Of a DNA stretch of 64,000 nt, positions 1-11,474 are shown piece by piece (position 1 is the first letter of the stretch; the number at the start of each line of letters is the position of its first letter). The notes beneath the pieces were generated by a model. The model was given only the letters and a program-made list of their open reading frames with translations. It was not told where the DNA came from and did no database searches. Source of the stretch: Simmondsia chinensis (taxonomy: Eukaryota > Streptophyta > Magnoliopsida > Caryophyllales > Simmondsiaceae); NCBI GenBank assembly GCA_018398585.1, contig JAGTTD010000019.1, positions 8,655,702-8,719,701 of the forward strand, given 5' to 3'. The position numbers and the translations under genes are program-made.

Positions 1-344
1 CTAGCCCCACTAATCCCATCATATTTCAAACAAACAAGCTTTTCCATTAGGTATCCGATTTCGGCCTTTTCAGATTGTATAAATCTTTCCCTTGTGGCAG
101 CAAGGAATTTCTTAGCATTAGTTTCAAAGGGCACAACACTTTGAATGGCATCCGAAATTAACTTTCTTATAATCATGACACTTAACTTATTAGCTCTCTC
201 GCACTTTTGATAATGAGTCTTTTGCTCAATGGAGCTTGCGTCTGTGGGCTTAGCTGGCTCATCCTCTATCAAGGCCATGTCTAAATCAGCTAGACCAAGA
301 GCTAATTCAACATCTCCTTTCCATTTAACAAAATTGTCCCCCTA
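1..344 (-). pseudogene. Ty1/copia gag fragment cut by the window's left edge
   Basis: Read on the minus strand from 341 to 1 the frame is open for about 113 codons and runs off the window. It contains NFVKWKGDVELALGLADLD, then QKCERANKLSVMIIRKLIS and later RERFIQSEKAEIGYLMEKL. This is the order of the UBN2/Retrotran_gag_2 domain of plant Ty1/copia Gag (NF-W, then ERSN-like, then a KALA-like helix). Gag coats element RNA in virus-like particles. An in-frame TAG at 344-342 separates it from an upstream stretch ending IYFIETL, which probably belongs to the same decayed gag. It is a domesticated gag or a dead retroelement; the visible stop favours the latter. The rest lies outside the window. Confidence 0.75.
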
Positions 345-1640
345 GAGCGTCTCGATGAAGTAGATTTGATTACTCACAGCAATATTGCTAACTGAAAGAA
401 TACCATAATGATAAATAAACATAAGATAACATGGGCATGATATTAGCAAATATAAAACTTCAGTAGAATATGTTGAAAGGGAAAACACAACAATATCCTC
501 ATAAGAGTCCAAGTGAATCACTATGCAATTGTCTTTGGGCAAAATGCACAGCATATAATATGAATATTTTATACAAGTGAACCAATGAGAAAGACCCTTA
601 AAAATTTGTCACCTTTAGGCAAACAAAATTTTCTCAAGATCCAATTTAACTCCTTATTGATCACTCCCACAACTTCCACCATCATAAACAACGACCCCAT
701 TTGGACAGGTCATTACATGCATTGGTAACAAGCAGCAAACAATATCCCAGAATCGTTCTTGAGAAAATTTTCCAATTTCTATAGTTAGCCCGCTTTGGCT
801 GTGGCAAACCGTATACATTGAAAAACTAACCAACTTGGACAAATATCATGCTCAAATTAATTTCTTGTTATTCAATCATAGTGACCAAAATATCATAATT
901 AATTAATTTATGTACATGTACAAATATGCCTAAAAATACTTGTATAAATTCATTATTATCAAAACAAATAACGCTCATGAATTCACCATAAGACCATAAA
1001 TACTCAATCTCTAAACCCAATTGTACGAATTAATTATTCAGACATGCGTATATTTTGGACAGAACTGCGTGTTAATCTTGTATAAATGCTTACTTTTATA
1101 AATGCAGAGATCAATGAACTTCTCCAACAAAGATGGCTTCGAATCGTTGAAGGCGCATTCTCCAATGGGGGTCCCATGCTCGAGGAGACCAACTGCAATG
1201 GGCCTAACACGTTGCATTGAACTCTGAGCTTCCTCGGGTTGTGTTGGTGGTTAAAATCTGTGCTCCCTTTCAACCAAGTCCTGAGTTCAAAGCTCACCAC
1301 CCCCTCTTTTCCTGATGGTTATTTCTGTTTACAGAACTTGTAATCTCCTTACAACTGAAAACAAAAAAAAAAAAAAAAAGAAAAGAAAAAAATGAAAAAA
1401 GATGACGTTGAACTATGCTAAAGTTATTGTTAATGTTCTTGCTTTTGTATAAAATGTATTTACACAAAATGTGAGGCTTGTTGAACCAAAACATTTACTA
1501 TTTGTTATCTGTAATGATATTGTAAGAAAAGAAATGACACTAATATTATGTAACAGTTAGCTCAAACTCCGCTACATAACAGTTGTTATGTTACATAACA
1601 ACTTTCAATTACATGTAATGTCGGCCTTCGTATAAGCGTC
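345..1640. other. AT-rich stretch, nothing recognised
   Basis: No open frame here resembles a known protein. The only internal structure is an A-rich tract near 1362-1402. Confidence 0.5.
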
Positions 1641-1680
1641 TATAACATATGAAACATATTCAGGGGCATAGTGTTTGGAA

Positions 1681-1683
1681 TAC

Positions 1684-1778
<95 letters not shown>

Positions 1779-1780
1779 GG
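1681..1780. repeat. Compound microsatellite (TACA)n(TA)n(TG)n(G)19
   Basis: Four simple repeats run into one another: TACA units, about 12 TA units, about 21 TG units and a run of 19 G at 1762-1780. The tract is read directly. Confidence 0.95.
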
Positions 1781-1846
1781 CATAACATTTATAAAAGGGT
1801 GAGAGATGAGAGGCATAACATTTATAAAAGGGTGAGAGATGAGAGG
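1781..1846. repeat. 33-bp perfect tandem duplication
   Basis: The unit 1781-1813 (starting CATAACATTTATAAAAGGG) is repeated without change at 1814-1846, directly beside the G run. Confidence 0.95.
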
Positions 1847-2440
1847 AAAAAATAGTGGCTGTTGAATCTAAATTAAGAAAATCTATGCTATTAATATTAT
1901 TAAGTGATGTAAAAGTAATTTTGAAATCTCAGTCCCTGATTTAGATCTAATGGTTATTATTTTCAAAAAAAACAAGAAAAAGGAAAACCAATTTTGGATC
2001 AAAAGAAAACTCAAAACAATTGCATATGCTTCAACATGAATTACGAAATCAAGATAGTTCATTATGGGAAACGATTTTGCAAGCAAACGAAGTAACTTAA
2101 TTACATTCGCTAGATAAAATTCAAAAAGGATACTAGTATATGGTATATCCTATTTAAATTTGGGAAGCTTCATAATCAATTATCCTAATATTTCCTGGTG
2201 CTCTGATACCACAATATTGGACCCCGTGTGTGGATAGAGCATTGCATGTTTTGAGTTTAATCATGGATTAGACTTTGTATGTGAGGATTGGTGTTTCTTG
2301 CAAATGTTTGAGTGAACTAAGTGAAATAGTTGATCATTGTAAAGGGTTTAGAGAACTTGTGAGTTCTTATGGAAAATCTATGTGTGATTTAGTGTACTTG
2401 GTCTCCATGTTGACGTCTCATGTATTTTCCAAGGCTATGT

Positions 2441-2511
2441 TGTTTTCGAGTTGAGCTCGGGTTTGATTTAGGGCCCGAAATCACAATAAATGGTATCAGA
2501 GCTTGCTAGAG
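2441..2511 (+). repeat. Left inverted arm: LTR 3' end plus tRNA-iMet primer site
   Basis: The arm ends an LTR-like sequence at CA (2484-2485), then five bases, then the primer site TGGTATCAGAGC at 2491-2502. Its reverse complement recurs at 2743-2813 with only a few mismatches. Upstream of 2441 the sequence no longer matches the 650-bp LTR on the right, so only the terminal ~45 bp of LTR plus the primer site are present. A further reverse-oriented primer-site-like sequence (GCTCTGATACCA) lies near 2201-2212. Confidence 0.8.
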
Positions 2512-2573
2512 TTAGTTCATCATCTCTGAATCCCCAGAGTAACCGTCTCATTCCAATCCAGAGAGAGAGAGAG

Positions 2574-2742
2574 ATGGGGGATGTGAAGGGACTTCTGCGA
2601 GTTCGAGTGCGCAGAGGCATCAATCTCGTTGCCAAGGACTCCAATTCCAGTGATCCTTACGTTCTCATCACCATGGATTCTCAGAAAGCGAAGACGCGAG
2701 CTGTTAAGAATAGTTGCAACCCAGAGTGGAATGATGAACTAA
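2574..2742 (+). pseudogene. C2-domain protein fragment (CAR-like), captured
   Basis: From ATG 2574 the frame reads MGDVKGLLRVRVRRGINLV, then KDSNSSDPYVLITMDSQK and NPEWNDELTL. This is the N-terminal third of a single C2 domain of the plant CAR (C2-domain ABA-related) or ArfGAP-C2 type, which binds phospholipid in a calcium-dependent way through loop aspartates such as those in KDSNSSDP. About 56 residues are present; complete CAR proteins are about 165-190. A GA-rich 5' untranslated stretch (about 2530-2573) was carried along. Just after the ELTLA codons the sequence passes into the inverted copy of the primer site, so the frame ends in retroelement sequence (stop at 2784-2786). An in-frame ATG at 2490 lies in the primer-site region and would only add artefactual residues. 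This is a gene piece trapped in a retroelement, not a working gene. Confidence 0.8.
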
Positions 2743-2813
2743 CTCTAGCAAGCTCTGATGCCACTTGTTGTGAATTCGGGCCCTAAATCAAACCCGAGCT
2801 CAACTCGAAAAAC
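2743..2813 (-). repeat. Right inverted arm: primer site plus LTR 3' end
   Basis: Reverse complement of 2441-2511. On the minus strand it reads LTR end (CA at 2770-2769), five bases, then TGGCATCAGAGC (2763-2752), an iMet-type primer site with one mismatch. Confidence 0.8.
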
Positions 2814-3418
2814 AGGATCTTGTCCGAGCACTAAGCAACGAAAAACTCACAAACGAAACAATGTGGAAATTAAACCAGAAACAACGAAAAACGACAAAGA
2901 ACGCGCGATATATGGGGTTCGGCACCTGTAGAAAATTCTTTAAGAATCTAAATATTAGGGTTAGAGATCGTAAACATTACCATTAGCGGAAATTATTGTT
3001 GTAGTCAATTGAAATCTGGTTTAATCTGCTAGATAATCATGAACAAGTAAGAACGTGTCTCTCAATCACGCTTAGAACTTGGTCTTCCTCTTCCTCTTGC
3101 TCTCTAATTATTTATGATGACTACCAATGGGGCAAGTCATCCCGTTTGCTATATTTTATATCTAGGGTTTTAGGAGGAGAGAGGGGACCAGGTTTAGGGT
3201 TAGTAAATTGTATGGGCCCCCCCATCAAAGCTCGTCTTTAATTAGGCCCAACACCTTACATACCACACTATTAATTATACAACAAGCTGAGATGAACCTA
3301 GGCCCATACTTTATGGATCACTTTATCAATTGGGCTTACCAGTACAACATTCAACTAGTTTTATAAATAAGAAGATAACCCAACCAACGAAAGCCCACTT
3401 TGCGGAATAACTCCAACA
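2769..3418 (-). repeat. Solo-like LTR, 650 bp, minus strand
   Basis: On the minus strand it starts TGTTGGAGTTATTCCGC at 3418 and ends GAATTCACA at 2769, followed by a primer site. The R/U5-like part carries CCGAACCCCATATATCGCG, resembling motifs common in plant copia LTRs. No second full copy lies in the window. The flanking five bases beyond 3418 do not match any obvious left flank, so I assign no target duplication. Confidence 0.7.
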
Positions 3419-3479
3419 GTATATACTTATTTTACAATTTTCTTAAACAAAAAAACCAAAACAGTTGGTTAAATCCAGG

Positions 3480-3830
3480 TCTGACCCGCAATGGATCAAA
3501 TGTGGGTCAAACCCTCTAATCCGTGTCAAACTCATGACCCGCCCCTGAACTGTGTCATGGATCAAACTAGGTCTGCGATTTGCCCCACCTTGACCCTACC
3601 CGGCCCGACCCATTGTACGAAAGGTTATGCCCCGTGTCGACCTATCCGTACGCCTTTGACCCACGGGTCGGATCACAGATCGATTCGAATCGAGTTGTTG
3701 GCCATCACTATTGGTGGCCCAAATTTGGTTCACTCTGCCAAATTCTTGTTAAGCTGAATCTTGTACGAGTTTCCTTGAGTCAAGGATGCTAGGCACATAC
3801 CTGATTGACTTGAGCTCAAGATTGGCCGCT
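3480..3830. other. GACCC-rich unclassified stretch
   Basis: The base composition shifts to repeated GACCC/GGGTC-like words (for example TGACCCGC, CGGCCCGACCC). Short open frames here are caused by this composition. No protein family recognised. Confidence 0.4.
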
Positions 3831-4121
3831 GAGCTCTCGAACTTATCTCAATCTAAGTTCTCAACTCTTAAGCGTTCAAGGTAAGGGCGTCACGCATTGC
3901 TTTATCCCAACTGCTACTTGAGCCTTGAGTTGTTCCATATCTTTTTATTTTCTTGCAATTTTTATGTAAAAATAGAAAAAAAAAAAAAAATATATATATA
4001 TATAATCTCCTTAATTGGAGCATTGGTTGAATCCACAAGAAAAGTAGCACCAAAGTTAGATTTACCAAAAACATCAACAAATATATTAAGTGACTGGTTG
4101 AGGTTGACCACGTGCCTCTCA

Positions 4122-4575
4122 GACTTACGTTATCCCCAAGTTGTTCCTCGCTCGCCAATAGACCTTGCACCAGTTCAAAACCCAATTCGGCCACATGGGA
4201 AGGCGGAAGATTTCATTTCCAACCTTCGAGAGATACATGAGCAGGCTCGAGCATGGTTGCAAGAGGCAAGCACCAAGTACAAGTCGGCGAGTGACAATAG
4301 GAGCCAAGTTGTAGAGCTTTAGCTTGGCGATCAGGTATGGGCAATTCTGACTAATGAACAATTTTCGTCATGGGAGTACAAGAAGTTAATACCCCGGAAG
4401 ATTGGACCACAGCGTATCATCGAGAAAATCAACAATAATGCATACTGCCTGCAGCTACCAAGTGGAATGAGGACTTCTGATGTTTTCAATATTAAACATC
4501 TTGTTCCCTAGTTTAGTGAGAATGACTAGGACGAACCACGGGTGAATTCTCTCCAGGCTGGGGAGGATGATGCAA
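4122..4575 (+). pseudogene. Ty3/gypsy integrase C-terminal end, broken
   Basis: The frame reads YPQVVPRSPIDL, HGKAEDFISNLREIHEQA, then after a TAG GDQVWAILTNEQF, PRKIGPQRIIEKINNNAYCL, and TSDVFNIKHLVP, with two more stops. This is the order seen at the end of gypsy Pol: the segment after the integrase core, the GPxxIxxKIxxNAYxLxLP module, then the DVFNVKHL tail. The protease, RT, RNase H and integrase catalytic core are missing. The same-strand sequence after it looks like an LTR. Confidence 0.85.
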
Positions 4576-4619
4576 CTGGTATTTTAGGCAAACAAGGAGA
4601 TCGGTGAAGAAGATAAAGG

Positions 4620-4985
4620 TGGGTTAGCTAGATTTGCTTTTAATTTTTAAACAAAATTGTGTTTAGATAAAATTGTTTTATTTTTTTATTTATCTTAATT
4701 TATTTTAATCTTTAAGCTTAGCTAAAAAAGCTCGTCTATAAAAGAAGGTAGCTGATTAGGGTTTTCATTTAGTTTTATTCCTAGGTTTTCAATTATAGTT
4801 TTATGTTCTTTCTTGTTCTCTAGTTGGGAGAATTAAGATTAAGAATTTTTCTTTTGTTTCTTTTAGCTTTTGCAATAGAAAATAAAGGAAGGCTATTAAA
4901 TCTTTCCATTTCCAATCAATTATCTTTCATGTTGATGCATCAATTTTTAAGCAAGTTGGTTTCCTTAAGTGCGAGGTTTAAAAAT
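4620..4985 (+). repeat. Probable gypsy 3' LTR remnant
   Basis: Directly after the gypsy pol tail the sequence becomes T-rich and holds a TATAAAAG box at 4737-4744, as expected for the U3/R part of a 3' LTR. No 5' partner is in the window, so the ends are estimates. Confidence 0.4.
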
Positions 4986-5019
4986 TGGGGTCATTTAGGC
5001 CGTAGGTCCAATGTACTTT

Positions 5020-5350
5020 GTATATTGTGCAATTTAGTCACTACTTTTTTAATTGTATTAGTTCAGCCCTTGTGCAATTTACATAATTTCAATTAATCTA
5101 AGATTAATATAGCATTAAGTTGGCGATTAAATTTCTAATGGTCAAGTAATGGGTGTGATTAAATTTGGTCGATATGAGCGTTTGTATTAGGTTGCTTGCA
5201 TTTGATATGAGTGATTTGTTAAAAATTACATCATTGACTCAACTATAATTTCGCTGTAGAACTAATTTGACAAAATATAAATGTACAACAATTAAATTGC
5301 CAAAATTAAAGGTAAATGGACTAAATTGAGATAGTACATTAATTACATTG
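5020..5350. repeat. Dispersed 'CAATTTAGTC' repeat, copy 1
   Basis: The order CAATTTAGTC, a 'last-minus-first' block TTGGCGATTAAATTTCTAATGG, and a closing AAATTGATAAA-like run resembles the stretches at about 24840-25265 and 25545-25810. The family is non-coding and has no recognised ends. Confidence 0.5.
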
Positions 5351-5710
5351 ACCTTGCCTATACATTAACTCAAAATTTTATCCTTAAGGTACAGCTACTG
5401 AAATTTGATGAAATTTTGTCACAAAATACTAATATAGCACATGATTTCAAAAACATAGGGGTACTTTTTGCAAAAATACGGCGAATTTTAAAAAAAATAA
5501 AATAAAACATGACATATGATTCTAAAAATATATAAGAACTTTTCACCGAAATTTTTACATTTTTGTCTAAATTACAATGCATTTTCGATTGAAATTTGGT
5601 CGTGACACGTAGATGATCAGGCTAATTCTTGAACTCCGGTCTTTCTTTTATCACCAAGTGGATGAGGAGTCTGCCTGCATGGCTACTAATCAACATTTTG
5701 GATTAAGGTG

Positions 5711-6060
5711 AATTTGATGACAGGAAACATGGTGGCAATGCTTATGTAGGTTTCATCACGGGGATATGCTCCTTGTTGGTTCAAGGAAGCTGGGTAATGC
5801 TCTTGTTTTGGTGGCTGAGGCAGTGACGACTAGAGATGCCTTATACCATGCTTCTTATATTGGATCCCATAAGATTATTCTGGAAGGCAATAACGAAGTG
5901 GTGATTGTGGCTTTTTTAGGTACATATGTGATTCAAGTAGACATTCTAACTACGGTGGGCGATATTCATCTTATCATTTATCAGTGTGCAAGTCACGTTC
6001 AATTACTGTTTTCGAGAAGCTAATAGATCAATAGATTGGCTAATGAAGTTGGATTCAAGG
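5711..6060 (+). pseudogene. LINE-type RNase H (RVT_3) fragment with frameshifts
   Basis: Three frames are needed. HGGNAYVGFITG, then VAEAVTTRDALYHASYIG and HKIILEGNNEVVIVAF, then after a shift near 6000 FREANRSIDWLMKLDSRG. This is the order of the RNase H domain of plant L1 LINEs (GG-A-GFI, AE-A-R-GL, LEGDS-like, FREANRVADWLAK). It lies upstream of an RT-bearing L1 although RNase H is C-terminal in such proteins, so it comes from a different LINE copy. No poly-A tail is visible after it. Confidence 0.65.
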
Positions 6061-6429
6061 GGGTCTGGCAGTGCCTGCCGGATAGCCATATTTTCTCTCA
6101 TCAAAGACGACGCTTGGAAACCCTCCTCCATTGTGGACGTTTTTGGGTTCAAAATTTTCCAAAAATTTCTACAAAAAAGATCATGGGATTCTAATAAAAG
6201 ACACATAAATGATAGAAGTTTTTTTAAGCACATGAATGATAGAATTTTTAAATCTTAAGATACCTTTATATTTTATTTATATAATGTTATCTAAATAAAA
6301 AATAGAAGATAATTTCTCAAAATATAAACTTGTAAAGGCACATAATGGGATTTTAGAATTTCAAGGTGGGCTACACATAACATAAGTATCTAAATGATAA
6401 ATATTCAGAGTATTTGGATGGTTAAAATA

Positions 6430-7939
6430 TGGAGATCGAAATACGAAGTTTTTCCATACTACAATCCTAGCTAAAAGACGGAGAAACTCAATTCTAAAAA
6501 TAAAGAATGACAAAGGGGAGAGGGAAGACGAAGAACCTCACATTTAGAGGGTGGTTATGCAGTATTTTCAGAAGTTATATGCTGAAAAAGAGGGCAGCAG
6601 ATTTGAAGAAGCTATTGGAGCTATTCCAAATTTAATCACAGTCCAGATGAACAATTTTTTGACAAGTGAGGTTATGGACACGGAAATTGTTGAAGCTTCC
6701 GAGCAGTTGGGGAAACTAAAAGCTCTAGGACCGGATGGCTATCCAAGTATTTTTTATTTGGAGTATTGGAATATAGTTGGAGCAAAAGTAGTAAATGCAG
6801 TAAAAGCATTTTTCGAAAATGGAAATATTATCAAAAGTTTTAATGAGAAGGATATTTTTTTAATCCCAAAAATAAGTAGACCTGAATTAAGGGATAATTT
6901 TCGTCCGATAAGTTTATGTAATTTCATTTACAAAAGAATCGCCAAAGTGATTACTAATAGGCTTTAAAGCATTTTACCAAGCATCATTTCCCCACAACAA
7001 GCGGCTTTTGTTAAGGGAAGACATATCCAAGATAACATAATTGTGGCCCATGAGGCTTTCCATAATATGAAATCAAGAAGAAGGGGCAGAAAGGGGGTGG
7101 TGGCTCTTAAAGTTGACTCAATGAAAGCGTATGACCAAGTAAATTGAAATTTTCTTGAAATAATTTTAAATAAATTTGGATTTAGTGATCAATTCATAAA
7201 GTGGATAATGTAGTGTGTTAAAACTGTAACTATGTGTCCATTGGTAAATGGATCGCGGGTGGGCTCTTTTGTTCCGGGAAGGGGACTCCGGCAAGGAGAT
7301 CCCCTATCCCTTTACCTTTTTATCTTGGTCATGGATGCCTTTTCTCATCTTATTTCTGAGTCTGTGAATAACAATAGCTGGGACCCTTTCCGCATTAATA
7401 AATTTACTCCTCCCATTTAGCATTTACTTTTTGCTGATGATTGTATTTTCTTTTTCGAAGCTAATATACCCAATGCAATTAAGGTGAAAAACTTGGTGGA
7501 CATGTTTTGTTGTACTTCGGGGCAAGAAATAAATTTTGCTAAATCTAAAGCATTTCTTTCATCTAATGTTGATGCGACCACCAAAAACCAGCGTTTAAGT
7601 TTTTTTAATGTTGAACCTGCGAGGGGATGAGAAATACTTAAGGGTCCAGTTATTGCGGGCTAGATTAAAATCTGGGACCGTTACTCTTCTTTTGGATAGA
7701 ATTTGAAATCGGTTGAAAGGATGGTCTAATTCGCTATTATCCCATGCAGGAAGAGAAGTTTTGATTAAATCGGTTTTATCTTCCATTCCCATTTATACTA
7801 TGCAATGTTTTAAATTTTCCAAAATTTTTTGCCACAAATTCAATTTTTTTTTATTGCGGATTACTAGCGGAGAGGGGAATTAAGTGAAGGTAGAGTTGTT
7901 CATTGGAAAAGGTGGGACATTCTTGCAAATCCCAAAAAA

Positions 7940-7970
<31 letters not shown>

Positions 7971-8390
7971 TTGATGTGCTAGGGTTTAGGGGCTTTGAAG
8001 CTTTTAATAGAAAAACAAGCATGGTGGATAATTCAAAATCCTGACTCTTTTTGGGTTAAGATCATTAAAGGATTGCATTTCCTTAATTGTTCTTTCCTTA
8101 GAGCCCAACTTGGCCATAACCCTTCGTGGTGGTGGCGAAGGGTCATACATGGTCGTTATCAAATTTCAAATGACTTCATTTGGTCTATTGGGGATGGAAC
8201 TAAAGTTAACATATGGGAGGATGTGTGGATCCTAGGTCTTGCATTAGACCCTGTTCGGCTGAACCAAAGACAAATGTAAAACCTGAAAAGGTTTAAGATT
8301 TGATAAATATCAGGTCCAGAATGCCCATAAGATTAGAATGTTTTTTCATAGGGATGTGGCTAAGAAAATTGAAAAAATCCACATTGGAGG
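6430..8390 (+). pseudogene. L1 LINE reverse transcriptase and zf-RVT part, broken
   Basis: Begins WLKYGDRNTKFFHTTILAKR, then YFQKLYAEKEG, LGPDGYPSIFYLEYW, NFRPISLCNFIYKRIAKVI, QQAAFVKGRHIQDNIIVAHE, GLRQGDPLSLYLFILVMDAF and the catalytic FADD (about 7432-7443). After a G28 tract it resumes as zf-RVT-type sequence: LIEKQAWWIIQNPDSFW, HNPSWWWRRVIHGRYQ, GDGTKVNIWEDVW. This enzyme copies LINE RNA into DNA at a nicked target. Several stops (after NRL at about 6965, after VN at 7145, and others) and shifts make it inactive. It ends abruptly at about 8390 where copia sequence starts. Confidence 0.85.
7943..7970. repeat. G28 homopolymer in LINE coding sequence
   Basis: The tract lies where the L1 protein normally reads LGGLDV, so a short native G run has expanded. 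It breaks the frame. Confidence 0.9.
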
Positions 8391-10971
8391 GCCCATTTGA
8401 AGACCCATTTGCATCCTATAATTCTCTTTCCTTTTTGAGGCTTGACTAGCTGCCAAGTCTGGTTCTTCTACAATGACTCCAATTCTTCATGCATGGCCAT
8501 GAGCCATTTCTCTGAGTCAGATCTAGATATAGCTCTTGAGTAAGTAGATGGTTCACAATCTTCCACTGTCTCAACTGTAGTAAGGGCATAGGCTATCATC
8601 TCCTTATACCCATATCTCTATAGCGGCCTAATCTATCTTTTCTGCCTTCTGCCAGCAATAGTATACTGTCCGACCTGCTGACTTGTTTCTGTTTCATCAT
8701 TCTCATCAGAAACCTGTACTGGAGGTGCCTGTATACTCTCAATCTGAACTACCTGCTGCTGATATGAACTATCCGACTGTATCCAACTATCATCAGGATT
8801 CTGTACCTAACCCGAATCACGAACTAAGGAGGGCGTGTGTGGTGGATGTAGTAGGGCAGACTCATCAAATGTAACATCCCTACTAGTCAGAAATTTATGA
8901 GATTTTGGATCTCGTAAATGAAATCCCTTCACACCTAACGTATAACCAAGAATGATACACTTCTTGGCTCTAGGCTCTAGCTTCCCGTCATTCACATAAG
9001 TATAAGCAGGACAGCCGAAAATTCTTAAATGAGAGTAATCAGCAGGAGATCCAAACCATACCTCTTCTGGAGTCTTCAACTGAAGCGATGAATGAGGTGA
9101 TCGGTTCACTAAGTAACATGCTATGTTAACTGCCTTTGCCCACCATTTTCTCCCTAAACTTGCATTATATAGCATACATCGAGCCTTCTCCAGTAACTTC
9201 CTATTTAGTCTTTCGGCCACTCCATTCTGTTTAGGTTGACCTATACAAGTCCTGTGTCTGACAATGACTTGATGCTCACAGAATTTGATGAAATCACCCT
9301 CAACAAATTCAAGACCATTATTAGTTCTCAATCTTTTTATCTGCTTCCCTGTCTGTTTTTCAAGCAGCGCCTTCCACTTCTTGAAGACTTCATAAACTTC
9401 GTTTTTCTGCTTAAGAAAATAGACCCAAACTTTTCTTGAATAATCATCAGTAAAAGTTAAAAGATACCTGGAATCGCCTTTGGAAGCAACTCTGGACTGT
9501 CACCACAAATCTTAATGAACATAATCTAACATTTCCTTAGTCTGATGTACTGCCTGCTTGAAGCTAACTTTCTTTTGCTTCCCATAAACGTAATACTCAC
9601 AGAACTTCATCAGCCCAATTGACTGACCACATAACAAACCCCTCTTTCTCAACTCCGACAGCCCTTTATCACCCATATGACCCAATCTCATGTGCCACAA
9701 TTTAGTGATATCTGTATCTGTCATAAACAATGTGGAAACAACCACTGACCCTGTCACGGTAGAACCTACAAGCTCATACAAGGTTCCTACCCTTCTACCC
9801 TTCATCACAATCAATGCACCCTTGTTGACCCTCAAAGCTCCACCTTCAGCTGCATACTTGTACCCAAGTGACTCAAGGGTACCTAAAGAGATAAGGTACT
9901 TTTTGAAGTCTGGGACGTGTCGCACGTCGCTAAGTGTCGTAATAGTACCAGCGAACATCTTAACTCTGATTGTTCCTATACCCATAACCTTACAAGCGGC
10001 ATCATTGCCCATCAAGCCTACTCCACCCTGAATTGACTTGTATGTGGTGAACCAGTCTCTATTAGGACAAACATGATAAGAACAACCTGAATCTATGATC
10101 CACTTATCTTTAGATCTGGCCTGGGATTCGGTTACTAAAAGAACATCAGTATCACCCTTATCTTCAACTGCACTAGCCTCAACAGACATATCACCTCTAT
10201 TATGGTCATTCCTGTTATCTTTTTTCTGCTTATTCTTAAGCTTATAATAGTTTTTCTTTATGTGCCCTTTCTTGTGACAAAAGTTACATGGCAGGTTTTT
10301 ATGTCTAGACGTAGACCATGACTTCTTTCTACCATCAGACCCTCTATTCTCAGTTCTACCTCTTGCAAACAAACCATTACCAGAGTCATTCACAAAGTCA
10401 AACAATTCTTTATCTACTCGTTTTTACTCACTAGGTTGCTCTTAACTTCATCAATTGTGATAGTTGACCTACCACGGTATATCATACTTTCTAAAAAGCT
10501 TTTATATGAATTAGAGAGTGAATATAATAACAACATAACCTGATCTTCATCTTTAGGGGTAACATCCAATTCTTTTAACTCTTGAATTATAGAGTTAAAT
10601 TCATTAATATGGTTCTTAAGAGATGTACCTTCCGACATACGAAATGTGAATAACCGGCACTTGACTGCTAGTTTATTGGAGGCCGATTTGTAGCAGAACA
10701 TCTCCTGCAACTTCTCCCACAACTCCTTAGCGGTTTTCACCTGTAAGACTTCTGTCAGTACATCATCTGTAAGACACATCTGAATAACTGTGAGTGCCTT
10801 TTCATCTAACTCCTCCCACTTTCCATCGGATAAACTCTCTTGTTTTTCTCTTTTTCATCCAGTGCTTTCTTCAAGCCATTCTGTGTCAGGAGACCTTTAA
10901 TGCGGACTTGTCACAAACTGAAACTCCCTTGACCACAAAACTTCTCTTTCAAATTTAATCGCTGACATCAT
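8391..10971 (-). pseudogene. Tork-like gag-pol, 3'-truncated and frameshifted
   Basis: Starts MMSAIKFE at 10971. Gag core: DDVLTEVLQVKTAKELWEKL and RMSEGTSLKNHINEFNSII (10779-10414). Zinc knuckle [15 protein letters not shown], with the last Cys changed to Tyr. Protease motif [14 protein letters not shown] keeps its DSG. Pre-integrase domain [17 protein letters not shown]. Integrase: the middle catalytic motif reads RTNNGLEF (Asp to Asn), then PKQNGVAERLNRK keeps its Glu. The linker to RT runs through SRSDSEKWLMAMHEELE to IIGCKWVFK, where it stops. Gag-pol would be one polyprotein cleaved by its protease; stops, shifts and truncation rule out activity. Confidence 0.88.
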
Positions 10972-10992
10972 AGTACCAAAACGAACAACAAA

Positions 10993-11006
10993 GGCTCTAA
11001 TACCAA
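10993..11006 (-). other. Primer-binding site (tRNA-iMet type)
   Basis: TTGGTATTAGAGCC on the minus strand directly after the LTR, one base off the usual TGGTATCAGAGC core. Confidence 0.75.
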
Positions 11007-11008
11007 TT

Positions 11009-11474
11009 TGTGTGGAAGTGCTGAATCCCAAGTACTTAATTCAAATCAAATACTACGATCAAACAAGAAGTAAATACTGATAAAAGAGAACAAAAATAAG
11101 AACACAATGATTACGTGGAAAACCCTCTACAATCGAGAGAGTGAAAAACCACGGGCAGAGATGGAGACTTTTATTGAGTTGAGAATAGAAGAATTACAAT
11201 TCACTTCTCTTTCTCTCTCTCTCAAGGATGACGGCTGTGCTCACTTGGATAATTGGATACTGCATACGTGAACCCTAGGCTCATATATATACCCGTGTGG
11301 AAAATTAGACTCTCGATCGATCGGGGTCCCTATCAATCGGCCCCGCTACTGTTGCTTTCTTGCTCTTCTCTCCAGCACGCTCGCTCGATCGATCGGTGGA
11401 ACACCCGATCGATTGGCTAGCTCTCGGCAACAACATTAATATCAAATCACTAAATTTGAGGCATATTCCTAACA
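11009..11474 (-). repeat. 5' LTR of truncated Tork-like element (466 bp)
   Basis: Begins TGTTAGGAATATGCC at 11474 and ends CCACACA at 11009. U3 carries GATCGATCGG-type palindromes (11312-11423). A TATATATA box lies at 11284-11291. It matches the LTRs at 44779 and 51777. Confidence 0.88.

Larger units (their letters stand above)
8391..11474 (-). mobile_element. Truncated Tork-like Ty1/copia retrotransposon
   Basis: On the minus strand: 5' LTR (11474-11009), primer site, gag, zinc knuckle, protease, integrase, then a sudden end at the first residues of RT (IIGCKWVFK). RT, RNase H and the 3' LTR are gone. The flanking LINE also lacks an estimated 100-130 codons at this junction, so one deletion could have removed both. 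The element belongs to the same family as that at 44779-52219: LTR and proteins match closely. Confidence 0.9.

Noticed and set aside
2490..2786. 98-codon frame starting at 2490 as a complete C2 gene
   Set aside because: The first 28 codons are primer-site and untranslated sequence and the last 14 are inverted LTR sequence; the C2 domain is cut to a third.
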